A DNA stretch of 64,000 nucleotides from CAIURC01 sp043777315 (GTDB lineage: Bacteria > Verrucomicrobiota > Verrucomicrobiia > Chthoniobacterales > Chthoniobacteraceae): the NCBI GenBank assembly GCA_043777315.1, contig JAYVPW010000093.1, forward strand, positions 62,001 to 126,000. The letters run 5' to 3'. Below, piece by piece: positions 7,664-17,323 of this stretch. Each line of letters starts with the position of its first letter. The stretch's first letter is position 1. The notes beneath the pieces were generated by a model. The model had not been told where the DNA came from, made no database searches, and worked only from the letters and a program-made list of their open reading frames with translations. Made by a program: the position numbers and the translations under genes.

Positions 7664-8638
7664 TCAGCTCAGGCGGATGCGCGGATCGACGAGCGCGTAG
7701 CAGATGTCGGTGAGCATGAGGCCGATCAAATAGAGGATCGACCCGAGATAAACGGAGGCGAAGACGGTGGCGAAATCGCCCTGCTGGATTGCGAGGAAGA
7801 GTGTGTTGCCGAGGCCGGGGATGCCGAAGAAATTTTCGACGAGGAGCGAGCCCATCACGAGCAGCGGGAGGTGCGCGACGATGAGGGTGATGAGCGAGAT
7901 CATCCCGTTTTTCAGGACGTGCGTGAAGAGGAGGCGCGTGTTCGAGACGCCCTTCGCCTGCGCGGTGCGGACGTAATCCTGCGCGATCTCCTCGAGGAAA
8001 ATCGCGCGATACAGACGGACGTCGGCGCCGAGGCCCATGACGGCGATGAGGGCGATCGGGAGGATGAGAAATTTCAGCGTGGTGAAGCCGTGGAGGTCGA
8101 AGCCGAAGGCGGGGAAATAGTTGAGCGTGAGCGCGATCACGGCCTGGCCGAAGATGATGTAAACCATCGGCGGGAGGCTCATCAGCGCGACCGCGCCGAG
8201 CGCGCCGGCGGTGTCGAGCGCGGTGTCGCGGACGAAGACCTGATACAGCGCGATGCTGACCGCGAGGGCGATGCCGACGAAGAACGCGGGGAGCGTGATC
8301 AGCAGCGACGGGATCGCGCCTTCCATGAACACGTCCTTCAAATCGCGCCCGGTCACGTCGGAGACGCCGAGCTGAAAGGTCGCGAGCTTTTTGACGTGGT
8401 TGAAAAACTGCGAGTCGAGCAGCGCGGCGCCGGGCTGCGTGTTGAAAAAGCGCGGCTTGTCGTAGCCGCGATTGTGCATCCAGTCGGCGACGGCTTGCGG
8501 CGTGGCGCGTTTGCCGAGGACCACTTTTGCGCGCAGTTCGGGGCTCTGGACGACGAAGGAAAGCAGGAACGTGATCAGGATCACGCCGAGGAGGATCGGG
8601 ACCGCGTAGAGGAAGCGGCGGAGGAGGTAGCTGAACAT
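7664..8638 (-). CDS. oppB: Oligopeptide ABC transporter permease (OppB type)
   Basis: The 324-residue membrane protein starts 'MFSYLLRRFLYAVPILLGV', the classic OppB/DppB N-terminus. It has about six membrane segments and the EAA-loop region 'DYVRTAQAKGVSNTRLLFTHVLKN'. It ends 'ALVDPRIRLS', also typical ('Y.LvDPRir'). The region after the first helix is long, about 90 residues. A heptamer-array palindrome lies between oppA and this gene, so oppB-oppC-oppD may be made at a lower level than oppA. Confidence 0.95.
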   Translation of the reverse strand: MFSYLLRRFLYAVPILLGVILITFLLSFVVQSPELRAKVVLGKRATPQAVADWMHNRGYDKPRFFNTQPGAALLDSQFFNHVKKLATFQLGVSDVTGRDLKDVFMEGAIPSLLITLPAFFVGIALAVSIALYQVFVRDTALDTAGALGAVALMSLPPMVYIIFGQAVIALTLNYFPAFGFDLHGFTTLKFLILPIALIAVMGLGADVRLYRAIFLEEIAQDYVRTAQAKGVSNTRLLFTHVLKNGMISLITLIVAHLPLLVMGSLLVENFFGIPGLGNTLFLAIQQGDFATVFASVYLGSILYLIGLMLTDICYALVDPRIRLS

Positions 8639-8652
8639 CTACAGAGGGGGGA

Positions 8653-8804
8653 AACGTCGAACGTCGAACGTCGAACGTCGAACGTCGAAGGATCGGAATC
8701 GGAAAACCGCGAGCGCCAAAAACGGAGCGTCCGAACGTCGAGCATCGTCTCCAGCGGAACTCCGCACTTCGACGTTCGACGTTCGACGTTCGACGTTCGA
8801 CGTT
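8653..8804. repeat. Heptamer-array palindrome B: (AACGTCG)5-AAG ... CTT-(CGACGTT)5
   Basis: Five exact tandem AACGTCG units (8653-8687) plus AAG are mirrored by CTT and five CGACGTT units (8770-8804). About 80 bp of unrelated sequence lie between the arms. Three heptamers equal seven codons with no stop in any frame, so the array reads open in all six frames. It fills the oppA-oppB gap. The same arrays recur at 32211 and 39265. Confidence 0.95.
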
Positions 8805-8813
8805 TGCCGATTC

Positions 8814-10841
8814 CTAAACATTCCGCCTCCGATTCAGACGCACGCCGTAGCCCACCGCGCCGGCGATCGCGAGCACGGCGAGCCCGATCGGCCAGCGGGC
8901 GACCGGGTTCCACTCGCGGCGTTTTTGCTCGCGGAGCGCATGGTCGATGAGGCCGTATTTCACGCCGCCTTGCAGGATGAGGTTGTTGTGCGTGCGGGGC
9001 GCGAAGGGCGAAATCATCGAGTAAAAAGCCTTGTTGAAAAACGGGATGATCGCGGCGTCCTCGATCAGCAGGGCGTTCATCTTTTTCACGATTTCGAGGC
9101 GTTCGGGGCTGTTGTCCATCGTGGACATTTGCTCGAAGAGCCGGTCGAACTCCGGGTTCAAATAGCGCGAGACGTTCTTCCCGACGGGCGGGACATTCTT
9201 GCTGTAGAAGAGGAAGAAAAAGTTTTCGGGGTCCGGGTAATCGGCCTGCCAGCCGGTCTCGCAGATTTGGAAATTCCCCTGGTCTTCTTTTTCCAAGAGC
9301 CGCGCAAAGGTGTTTTCGAGGATGCGTATTTTGATCCCGAGCTGCTCGAACTGGCGCTGCATGTATTCGGCCATTTGCCGCTCCATCGCGCCGGTCGCGG
9401 TCACGTCCATCGTCAGTTCGAGCTGGCGGCCGGTCTTCGCGTCGCGGCCGTTTGGGTAGCCGGCTTCGGCGATGAGCTTCAGGCCTTTCTCGAGGTTCGG
9501 GCCGTACGGATTTCGGAAGTCTTTTTGAAATCCGAAGATGCCGGGCGGGACGAGCTGCTGCGAGACGGGGGCGACGCCGTTGTAAAAAATATCCACCCAA
9601 CCCTGTGCGTCGAACGCGCACGCGAGCGCCTGCCGCAGCTTTTTGTTCGGGCCGAGGATCGGATCCTGATTGTTGAACATGACCCAGAACGAGCTCGGCT
9701 CGATGTCCTTTTCGAGCGTCATCCCGCGGGCGCGATACTTCGGCGTGAGCTGGTGCGAGGCGGTGACGACGGAGTTGTAGGCGTCCTTGCTCACGGCCAT
9801 CGCGTCGAGGTAGCCCTGCCGCGCGAGGATGAAAACCGGCAGCGTCTCGCGGAAGATCGTGAGGTTGAGTTCGTCGATGAACGGGAGCGCCTTGCCGGCG
9901 AGCGGACGGTTGGTCGCTTCGCGCTCCGGCGCCCAGCCGCCGTCGGGAAAACGCGTCGTGACGTAGTGCGGATTCCGCTCCATGCGGATGCGCTGGCCGG
10001 GGGTGTATTCGCGGAAGATGAACGGCCCCGTGCCGACCGGTTTCCAGCGCGCGAGTGGGCGGACGCGCATCTCTTGCTTCGTCCTGTCTGGCTGGCCAAA
10101 GAGATGCCCCGCACGAGCCATCACGCCGTGATCCGCGACTTCTTCGAGATGCGGCTTGCCGTCGTAATACGCGATCCATTCGCGCGGCATCGGCGCGGTG
10201 AAGGGCATCGCCATCCAATAAAGAATCTGCGGATACGGCTTCAGCAGATGGATTTTGAAAGTGTGGTCATCGACGATTTCGATCCCGCGAATCGGCTGCG
10301 AGTAGTCGAGGACGCCGCCGTTTTTCCGCGCGGCGTCGGTCGCTTCGGTCAGCCCGTCCACGTAATCCGCGAGCGCGGATTGCACCGGGCATTCGACCTT
10401 CGGATCGGCGATACGCTGCCACGCGAAAAGCGCGTCCGCCGCGACGAGCTCGCGTCCTTTTCCAGCGGGAAAGCACGGGTCGTCGTGGAAAAAAATGCCG
10501 CGCTGCAACTTGCAGAGGTAGGTCTGCGTGCCATCGGCGTTCGCCGTGTGCTCGGGCATCGACTCGAGCAGGCACGGCATCAGCTCGTACGGGTCGGTCT
10601 TCATCGGGTGATATTCGAGCAGCTTCTCGATCACCGGCTCCAGCACGATCCAGCTCGTCTCTTCGTAGGAAAACTGCGGGTCGATCGAGCGCGGCTCGTC
10701 GATCAAACCGCCGTATCTCACCAGCCACGGCGAGCCGTCCGGGCGCTTCTCGTGGAACGGTTTCGGATTCGGGTCGTTGCCGCACGCGGCGAGAAAAAGC
10801 GCCATCGCCGCGAGGATGAAAAAGCGCGTGAAGCTGGTCAT
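8814..10841 (-). CDS. oppA: Oligopeptide-binding lipoprotein (SBP_bac_5 family)
   Basis: The product captures peptides outside the inner membrane for OppBCD. With the ATG at 10841 it is 675 residues and begins 'MTSFTRFFILAAMALFLAAC', a lipoprotein signal with lipobox LAAC. That decided the start over the ATG at 10874 and the TTG at 10913. Family features include 'LKPYPQILYWMAMPFTAPMP', 'GTGPFIFREYTPGQRIRMERN' and 'QIRILENTF...YPDPENFFFLFYS'. It is longer than usual (about 540). The C-terminus adds a hydrophobic segment, 'RWPIGLAVLAIAGAVGYGV', and a basic tail. This suggests a second membrane anchor, which is unusual for an OppA. Confidence 0.92.
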   Translation of the reverse strand: MTSFTRFFILAAMALFLAACGNDPNPKPFHEKRPDGSPWLVRYGGLIDEPRSIDPQFSYEETSWIVLEPVIEKLLEYHPMKTDPYELMPCLLESMPEHTANADGTQTYLCKLQRGIFFHDDPCFPAGKGRELVAADALFAWQRIADPKVECPVQSALADYVDGLTEATDAARKNGGVLDYSQPIRGIEIVDDHTFKIHLLKPYPQILYWMAMPFTAPMPREWIAYYDGKPHLEEVADHGVMARAGHLFGQPDRTKQEMRVRPLARWKPVGTGPFIFREYTPGQRIRMERNPHYVTTRFPDGGWAPEREATNRPLAGKALPFIDELNLTIFRETLPVFILARQGYLDAMAVSKDAYNSVVTASHQLTPKYRARGMTLEKDIEPSSFWVMFNNQDPILGPNKKLRQALACAFDAQGWVDIFYNGVAPVSQQLVPPGIFGFQKDFRNPYGPNLEKGLKLIAEAGYPNGRDAKTGRQLELTMDVTATGAMERQMAEYMQRQFEQLGIKIRILENTFARLLEKEDQGNFQICETGWQADYPDPENFFFLFYSKNVPPVGKNVSRYLNPEFDRLFEQMSTMDNSPERLEIVKKMNALLIEDAAIIPFFNKAFYSMISPFAPRTHNNLILQGGVKYGLIDHALREQKRREWNPVARWPIGLAVLAIAGAVGYGVRLNRRRNV

Positions 10842-11010
10842 TTCCGGCACTCGGAACACGCGGTTTTGCTTCATCGAAGCGCGCACTATCGGCAGCCGCC
10901 GGAGGTGAATCAATCCAAGCTCGCGGGAATCTTTCCCCGCCGTTTTTACCGGAAAAGACGCGGCATCATTGCGGATTAGACAAAGCGAATTTTTAAGAGA
11001 CTAGTGGCCA

Positions 11011-14000
11011 ATGCGTCACCCTCCCCTGCCCGTCCGCGCCGGTTTTATCCGGAGCCATTCCATCGAGCCGCTGGAGGCGCGCATCGCCCCGGCGAACGTG
11101 ATCTTCTCGGATTCGACGTTTCTGAACGCGGATTGGACGACCAGCGCTCTCAACATTCCCGCCAACGGCGGCGCGGGCAACGGAAGCGTCACCGCGACGC
11201 AGACGACCGTGGGGGGAAACCCGGGGAGCTTCCGCGACATCGTCCAGAGCATGGCCGACAACGGAAACCTCCTTGGCCTCCACTTTCTCAGCACTGCCGC
11301 GTACAATCCGGCGGCGCAGGGCGCGATCACTTCGATCGACTTTTCCGACGACATCAGGGGCATCGCGAATACGCAGAACATCGGGCTGGTGATCGCCCAG
11401 AACGGGAATTTTTACCTCGGTGCGCCGGATACCTCGCCCTCCGGCGTCTGGGCGGCGCGCGGTGGGATCGGGCTGCTGCCGGGCGATTTCACCGAAGTGG
11501 GCGGCGGCGGGGTGCCGCTTGATTTCTCGGGCACGGCAGCGCCGCTGATTTTCGGATTTTACACCTCCAACACGAATGCGGCGGGACTCACATCCGAGGC
11601 GGGCGTCGATAATTACAAGGTGATCGTCCACAACGCGTCCGTCGTGGTGCCATTGTTCGAGCCGGCGCGCGGGAATCCGGCGTTCGTGGTGAGCGGCGGC
11701 GCGGTGGGGAATCAGACGATCGATCACGTGGCAGTCGATCTCGCGGGGAATACCTACGTCACGGGGCGCTTCACGGGCACGGTGGATTTCGATCCCGGTC
11801 CCGAGATCGTGACGCGCACCACCGCGGTCGGGGCGAACCGGGGATTCGTGGCCAAATACACTGGCACGGGCGGGTTGGCGTGGGTGGATGTGGTGATCCC
11901 AAGCAATGAGCCAGCCAGCGCAATCCGACTCGCGGTCTCGGGGGGCGGCGAGGTGTTCATTTCCGCCGAATTCGGGGCCGGCGGACCACTCACTATCGGG
12001 ACCGTGGATGGCGATACGAGCCTGATCCCGGCCGGGCCGGCCACGAGCGTCTTTCTTGCGAATATCCACACGACCGGAAGGCTCGGGGACGCCCAAGTCT
12101 TCGGGAGTAGCAACACGGCGGCCCGCGTCTCCGACCTCGGCGTGGATGCCGGCGGGAACGTGTATCTGGCGGGAAGCGTGAGAGCGGGAGCAGGGGCTGG
12201 AGGCTCGTTGCTGCTTGCCTCGTCGGCGATCAATGTGGACGCGTTGGAGACGGCGGCATTCGTGGCGAAATTTCAAAACACGCCGGCATTCGGCGTGGTC
12301 TGGGCGAACCAGATCACTTCACCCGGAGTCGGCGGAAACTCATTTGGCCCGTCGATCGCCGTGAGCGATGCGGGAGCGGTCACGGTGGGCGGCGTCTTCA
12401 GCGGGAACGTCCGATTCCCGTCCCCAACCTCTCCGACCCTCATTTCCGCCGACCCGAGTGACATCTTCGTGGCACGGCTCAACAATGCGGGGGCGTGGAT
12501 CTTTGCCGGCGAAATCGAAAATAGCGGCGCAGCCGCGAAGGTCTCCGTCGCGACTGATGCCGCCGGCAATTATTACGTCGCCAGCACCTTTTTCGGATCG
12601 CCCGACTTCGACCCCGGCGTCGGGGTTTTTCCGCTCACTGCCGTCGGTGCGCGGGATGCGTTCGTCGAAAAGCTCGACAACCTCGGGGCGTTCGTCGGCG
12701 TGGCGCAGTTTGGCGGTGTGGGGCCCGATGAGGCTGGGCTGCTGAGGATGGGGAGAGACAATGTCTTGCGTCTCGGGATGACCTTCAGCGGGACGGTCGA
12801 TTTCGACCCGGGCAGCGGCATTCTCAACCGGACAGCGACCGGCGCGGAAAACGTCGCTCTCGTGACGCTCGACGCGAATCTCGGTCTGCTGGGCACTGAT
12901 ACTTATTTGGCGACGCGGCTTGCGATCGGGAGCGGGATCGATCTCAACGGCGGGATCGGAGTGGACCTCGCGCTCGATTCGAGCGGCAGCGTCTATTTTG
13001 CCGGCGGCTTCAACAAAACCTTGGACCTCGATCCGGGCCTGAAGATCAAGAAGGTGACCAGCAATGGCGGGACGGACTTTTTCCTCGTCCGTTACTTCCC
13101 GGGCGATCTGGTGGCGCAGAGTCTTGCGGCACCGCTGGTGACCTCGCCGGTCGTCATCACGGCCGCCGGCGACCAGCAAGGCCGGGCGATCGTCACGAAC
13201 GGCGACGGGACAATCTGGGTCGCCGGGACGTTCAACGGGACGGTCGATTTCGATCCCGGTCCCGGCGTGACCAACCTCACGAGCACCGACCTGGACGGGA
13301 ACATCTTCGTTGCAAAATTCGACAGCTCCGGCCTCGTCTGGGCGCGCTCGGTGCAGATGAATTTGAGCTTCAACGCGAACGCCAGCGACGTCGGTGTGCT
13401 GCTCGCCGTGGACGGAAATTTCAACGTCTATCTCTCGGGCGAGTACGAGGGGACGGCGACGTTTTCACCCACCGCGAGCAGCCCGCTCACGCTCACGAAT
13501 TCCGATCCGACGCCGGGCCTCGACCATCGCGATGTCTTCCTCACGCGCCTCGACGCCAACGGAGTCTTTCAATGGGCGGGCAGCATCGGCCGCTCGGGCG
13601 CGAATGAATTCGTGGAAGCGATCACCGTGAATCCGAACACCAATGCCGTCGCGCTCGCCGGCACCTTCACTGGCACGGTGGATTTCGATTTCGCCCTCGC
13701 GAACAACACCAACACCACCGCGATCCATGTGGCCGGCGATGGCGACGGATTCATCGCGGAATATCAAACGTCCGGCGCATTCGACTGGGTGCGGCAGCTC
13801 GGCGGGAACACGAGCCGCGCGGCGGTGAAGGCGATGACCTACGACCACAATTTCGACCTCGTGACGTCCGGCGAGTTCGACGGAACCCCGGACTTCAATT
13901 TCCCCGGCTCGCCCGACCTGCTCACAGGCTCGGGGAACAGCGTGAATGTTTTCGTCGCGAAATTTCTCGGCACCAACGGACAGGTCGTCTGGCATCGCGA

Positions 14001-16878
14001 ATTTTCCGGGCCCGGCGACGAAAGCGGACGCGGCATCGCCGTCGATTCGCAGAATGCCCTCATCGTCACCGGCGGCTTCACCGGCTCCACCGATTTCGAT
14101 CCGGGAACGGGGACGCACTTTCTGACCGAAGTCGGGGCGGGCGACGGCGATGTCTTCCTGCTGAAGCTCGACAACGGCGGACTTTTTCTGAATGCCACCA
14201 GCTTCGGCAGTGTCCGCAAGGACCGGGGCGAAAGAGTATTCGTCGATGTCAACGACGGCATTTTTCTCGTCGGGGATGCCAGCCAGGACAACGGGAGCGT
14301 GCAAGACTCCCCCGCCCTGCCGATCGACCTCGATCCCGGCCCCGGCATTGCGGCCGTGGCGGTGGATCAATTCGTGGCCCACTTCACCAAAGATCTCAAA
14401 TTCGTCACGGGATACGCGCTCGGGCCGACCATCGCGGTCGAGGCCCGTGCAGCCGCGGGCGACAGCGACGGCCACGTGTTCATCACCGGGAATTTCAGGG
14501 GGAAGACCACCCTCGCGGGCAAAACCTTCACCGCAAAAAGCGACGACTTTTTCTTCGCGCAGCTCTCGCCCGGCACGACCGCCGACGCCGCGCACCCGCG
14601 CACTTTCCACGACTCCGACGGCGACCTGATCACGATCAGAATCACCGGCCCCGGCACCGCCACCTACCTTCTCGACAACAACGCCGGCGACCTCGCGGAC
14701 CTCGCCGAACTCGATCTCACCGGCACCGACATCAACACCACCGTCAGCCTCACGATCACGCAGTTTGGCAGCGGCTCCGGGACGACCGGCATCGGGAAAA
14801 TTCGCACCTTCGACACGGTGCCCGGCGTGGCCACCGATCTCGGCAGCCTCATCCTCCCGGCGAACAGCACCTTCGGCGACGGCCTCACCGACACCGACAT
14901 CGATCTCGAAGTCACCGGCCGGATGAAGACGCTCACGCTCTGGGACGTGAACCCGCAGACGATCATCCAACTCGGCCGCGAGCTGCCGTACAATTTCGCC
15001 GCCGACACCACCACTTCCGACACCTACAACAACAAGCCCAACCTCACGATCCACGACGTCTTCGGCCCCGGCGTGCAGGTCAATCTCGTCGGCGACGGCG
15101 TCACCTCGCAGGGCATCGGCGGCGGCGGACTCGGCACCGTCCTGATCCATCGCTGGGACAGCCCCGGCTTCATCCGCACGCTGCAGAGCGTCGGAAATTT
15201 CACCGTCCAGACCGGCGACTTTCTCGCCGCGCTGGAGATCGATAAATTGGGGCTCGGCGAAAACACCAAGGCGAACGTCGGCACAATGAACATCGAGACC
15301 GGCTCGTGGGGCAGCACCGGCACCGTGATCGAGGGAAATGTCACCGCGTTCGACTTCGATGCGTTCCTCGCCGGCGCGGCGATCACGGCGGGCAGCGTCG
15401 GGAAAATCACCGTCGAAGGCGGCAGCAGCGACGACGGGTTCGCTGGCACGCTGACCCTGACGGAAGCCGGCGCGGCCGGGGTCGGGGCGTTCACGGTCTC
15501 GAGCGATTTCACCGGCAGCGTGGTGACGAATTCGCCGCTGAAAAAGCTGAACATCCGCGGCGCCTTCACCGGTTCGCTTTCCGCGCCGAGCATCGCCGGC
15601 ATCACCGCATTTTCATTCCCCGGCACACAGACCGGCGGTGTGAACGATCACTCGATCACCACGACCGCGGGCCTGCTCGGCAAGCTCAAGACGCTCTCCG
15701 GCGTCTTCAAAAACTACGAACTCACGACGCCCGGCATCTTCTCCGGGATCGATGTGAACCTCAGCAAACTCCTGACCGGCACCACCGTCGGGATCGAAAA
15801 TGTTCACATCACCGCGGCGAGTGTCGGGGCGCTCAACGTCAGCCTCACCGCGAGTTCCACCGCCCTCGGCGTCGATCTCGTCGGCATCCGCAACAGCACC
15901 TTCACCGCCATCGGCGGCGTGAACGCCGTGAACGGCGCCATCGTTCCAGCCGCCGTCGGCAAGATCACCGTGAAGCTCGCCGGGCAGGACGGACTCGCGC
16001 TCGGGATCGACCATGTGAGCTTCACCGGCAGCACGATCGCGGCGACGAACGTCAGCGTCGGGCATCGGGCGAATTTGGCGGTCCTCCCCGACGTGCGCGG
16101 GCTCGACACCGTCGCGTTCACCGCCACGACCACGCTCGGCACCATCACCGTGGCCGGCGATGCGACTGGCACGCAGGCCACCGCGCTCACCGCGATCGCT
16201 GGCGGCACGGTCGGCGCGATCAGCATCAAATCGAAGAACCCGGATTTTGGGAGCCTGGTCAACAGCACGATCCTCGCGGGGCAGGCACTCGATTTCACCG
16301 GCGCCACCACCGCGAGCCTCGTCGCCGCGAAGCTGCGCGGCGCGGCACTCGGCGCAGTCACGCTCTCGGGCTCACTCACGAATTCGCTCATCGCCGCTGG
16401 CAGCAACATCGGCGCGCTGACCGTCGGAAACGCCGTCGCCTCCACGAACCTCATCGCCGGTGCGCTGCTCGGCCCCGACCACACGCTCGACGGCGTCGCC
16501 GACTCCTTCCAACACGCCGCCAGCATCGCCGCGATCACGGTCAAAAAAGGCGGCTTCATTCTCTCCACCGCCGCCGCCGGCATCGACCCGGTCGCCGGCG
16601 GCTTCGGCGACGCGGACGACAAAATCGCGACCAACCCCGTGCTCATTCCCGCAGTCGCAAACGGCACCATCGGCGCGATCAAACTCGCGCTCGGCGCCTC
16701 CATTCCCGGCCTCCCCGCCGGCGCCCTCACTCACGTCATCGAAGCCGCGAGGATCAAGAGCCTGACGCTCGGAACCACTCCGGCGATCACGGACTTCACC
16801 ACCGCCAGCCTCCTCGATAACGACCCGCTCGGCGAAGACGTCGGCGATCTCCTCGTCCGCACCTTCGTCACGATTTAG
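11011..16878 (+). CDS. Giant surface/exported protein with 'FDPG' beta-propeller-like repeats
   Basis: The protein is 1955 residues. Residues 17-27, 'SIEPLEARIAP', match the N-terminal tag found on giant secreted proteins of the PVC group (LEPR-XLL-like). Residues ~240-1130 hold about ten copies of a ~90-110-residue repeat, each containing a variant of 'G.VDFDPGPG...T..G..D.FVAKF' followed by a variant of 'G...DA.GNVYLAG'. This is the SBBP/propeller style of repeat. From ~1190 to the end comes a low-complexity beta-helix-like region rich in G, T, A and 'GAITVxG' units. No enzymatic motif was seen. It has no classic signal peptide, so the tag region may direct export. A divergent promoter region shared with oppA precedes it. 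Confidence 0.85.
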   Translation: MRHPPLPVRAGFIRSHSIEPLEARIAPANVIFSDSTFLNADWTTSALNIPANGGAGNGSVTATQTTVGGNPGSFRDIVQSMADNGNLLGLHFLSTAAYNPAAQGAITSIDFSDDIRGIANTQNIGLVIAQNGNFYLGAPDTSPSGVWAARGGIGLLPGDFTEVGGGGVPLDFSGTAAPLIFGFYTSNTNAAGLTSEAGVDNYKVIVHNASVVVPLFEPARGNPAFVVSGGAVGNQTIDHVAVDLAGNTYVTGRFTGTVDFDPGPEIVTRTTAVGANRGFVAKYTGTGGLAWVDVVIPSNEPASAIRLAVSGGGEVFISAEFGAGGPLTIGTVDGDTSLIPAGPATSVFLANIHTTGRLGDAQVFGSSNTAARVSDLGVDAGGNVYLAGSVRAGAGAGGSLLLASSAINVDALETAAFVAKFQNTPAFGVVWANQITSPGVGGNSFGPSIAVSDAGAVTVGGVFSGNVRFPSPTSPTLISADPSDIFVARLNNAGAWIFAGEIENSGAAAKVSVATDAAGNYYVASTFFGSPDFDPGVGVFPLTAVGARDAFVEKLDNLGAFVGVAQFGGVGPDEAGLLRMGRDNVLRLGMTFSGTVDFDPGSGILNRTATGAENVALVTLDANLGLLGTDTYLATRLAIGSGIDLNGGIGVDLALDSSGSVYFAGGFNKTLDLDPGLKIKKVTSNGGTDFFLVRYFPGDLVAQSLAAPLVTSPVVITAAGDQQGRAIVTNGDGTIWVAGTFNGTVDFDPGPGVTNLTSTDLDGNIFVAKFDSSGLVWARSVQMNLSFNANASDVGVLLAVDGNFNVYLSGEYEGTATFSPTASSPLTLTNSDPTPGLDHRDVFLTRLDANGVFQWAGSIGRSGANEFVEAITVNPNTNAVALAGTFTGTVDFDFALANNTNTTAIHVAGDGDGFIAEYQTSGAFDWVRQLGGNTSRAAVKAMTYDHNFDLVTSGEFDGTPDFNFPGSPDLLTGSGNSVNVFVAKFLGTNGQVVWHREFSGPGDESGRGIAVDSQNALIVTGGFTGSTDFDPGTGTHFLTEVGAGDGDVFLLKLDNGGLFLNATSFGSVRKDRGERVFVDVNDGIFLVGDASQDNGSVQDSPALPIDLDPGPGIAAVAVDQFVAHFTKDLKFVTGYALGPTIAVEARAAAGDSDGHVFITGNFRGKTTLAGKTFTAKSDDFFFAQLSPGTTADAAHPRTFHDSDGDLITIRITGPGTATYLLDNNAGDLADLAELDLTGTDINTTVSLTITQFGSGSGTTGIGKIRTFDTVPGVATDLGSLILPANSTFGDGLTDTDIDLEVTGRMKTLTLWDVNPQTIIQLGRELPYNFAADTTTSDTYNNKPNLTIHDVFGPGVQVNLVGDGVTSQGIGGGGLGTVLIHRWDSPGFIRTLQSVGNFTVQTGDFLAALEIDKLGLGENTKANVGTMNIETGSWGSTGTVIEGNVTAFDFDAFLAGAAITAGSVGKITVEGGSSDDGFAGTLTLTEAGAAGVGAFTVSSDFTGSVVTNSPLKKLNIRGAFTGSLSAPSIAGITAFSFPGTQTGGVNDHSITTTAGLLGKLKTLSGVFKNYELTTPGIFSGIDVNLSKLLTGTTVGIENVHITAASVGALNVSLTASSTALGVDLVGIRNSTFTAIGGVNAVNGAIVPAAVGKITVKLAGQDGLALGIDHVSFTGSTIAATNVSVGHRANLAVLPDVRGLDTVAFTATTTLGTITVAGDATGTQATALTAIAGGTVGAISIKSKNPDFGSLVNSTILAGQALDFTGATTASLVAAKLRGAALGAVTLSGSLTNSLIAAGSNIGALTVGNAVASTNLIAGALLGPDHTLDGVADSFQHAASIAAITVKKGGFILSTAAAGIDPVAGGFGDADDKIATNPVLIPAVANGTIGAIKLALGASIPGLPAGALTHVIEAARIKSLTLGTTPAITDFTTASLLDNDPLGEDVGDLLVRTFVTI

Positions 16879-16884
16879 CGCGCG

Positions 16885-17307
16885 ATGTCGGTCTTCGAGA
16901 ACGAGCAGCGTTTCCTCCGCGGCATCGGCCTGATCGAAGACGTCCACGAGCGCCTCGCAGTCCTCGTCGATCGCGTGCGAAAACTCCCGCCCCTCGACGC
17001 CGCCGACCGCACCGAATCGACGCGCGTGCAAGGCTGCATCTCCCGCGTCTGGCTCGTCTGCGACTTCGACGGCACGCGCTGCCGCTTCCGCGTCGATGCC
17101 GAATCGACCCTCGTCCGCGGCCTCGCCGCCCTCATCTGCGAGACCTACCACGACACCGCGCCCGCCGACATCCTCGCGCACGACTCGGACATCCTGGAAT
17201 CGCTCCGCCTCACCGAGCACCTCACCCCGACCCGCCGCCACGGCCTCCACGAACTGCGCCGCACCATCCGCGACTTCGCCGCCCGCGCGCTCCTCGCCAG
17301 CGCGTAA
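16885..17307 (+). CDS. sufE: SufE-family sulfur acceptor for Fe-S cluster assembly
   Basis: The 140-residue protein carries the family's reactive cysteine in 'RVQGCISRVWLVCDFDG' (consensus V.GC.S.VW) and the 'LVRGLAALICETY' helix. SufE accepts persulfide sulfur from cysteine desulfurase SufS and passes it to the SUF scaffold. It starts 6 bp after the giant gene's stop and ends 16 bp before the next gene, but no suf genes are near. The C-terminal half ('LRLTEHLTPTRRHGLHELRR') also fits SufE ('L...LspsR.nGl'). Confidence 0.9.
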   Translation: MSVFENEQRFLRGIGLIEDVHERLAVLVDRVRKLPPLDAADRTESTRVQGCISRVWLVCDFDGTRCRFRVDAESTLVRGLAALICETYHDTAPADILAHDSDILESLRLTEHLTPTRRHGLHELRRTIRDFAARALLASA

Positions 17308-17323
17308 ATCCCTCACCCTCGTC

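Noticed and set aside
8653..8804. Heptamer arrays as a CRISPR array
   Set aside because: Units are 7 bp, contiguous and without spacers, and the arms are inverted; no cas gene is present.
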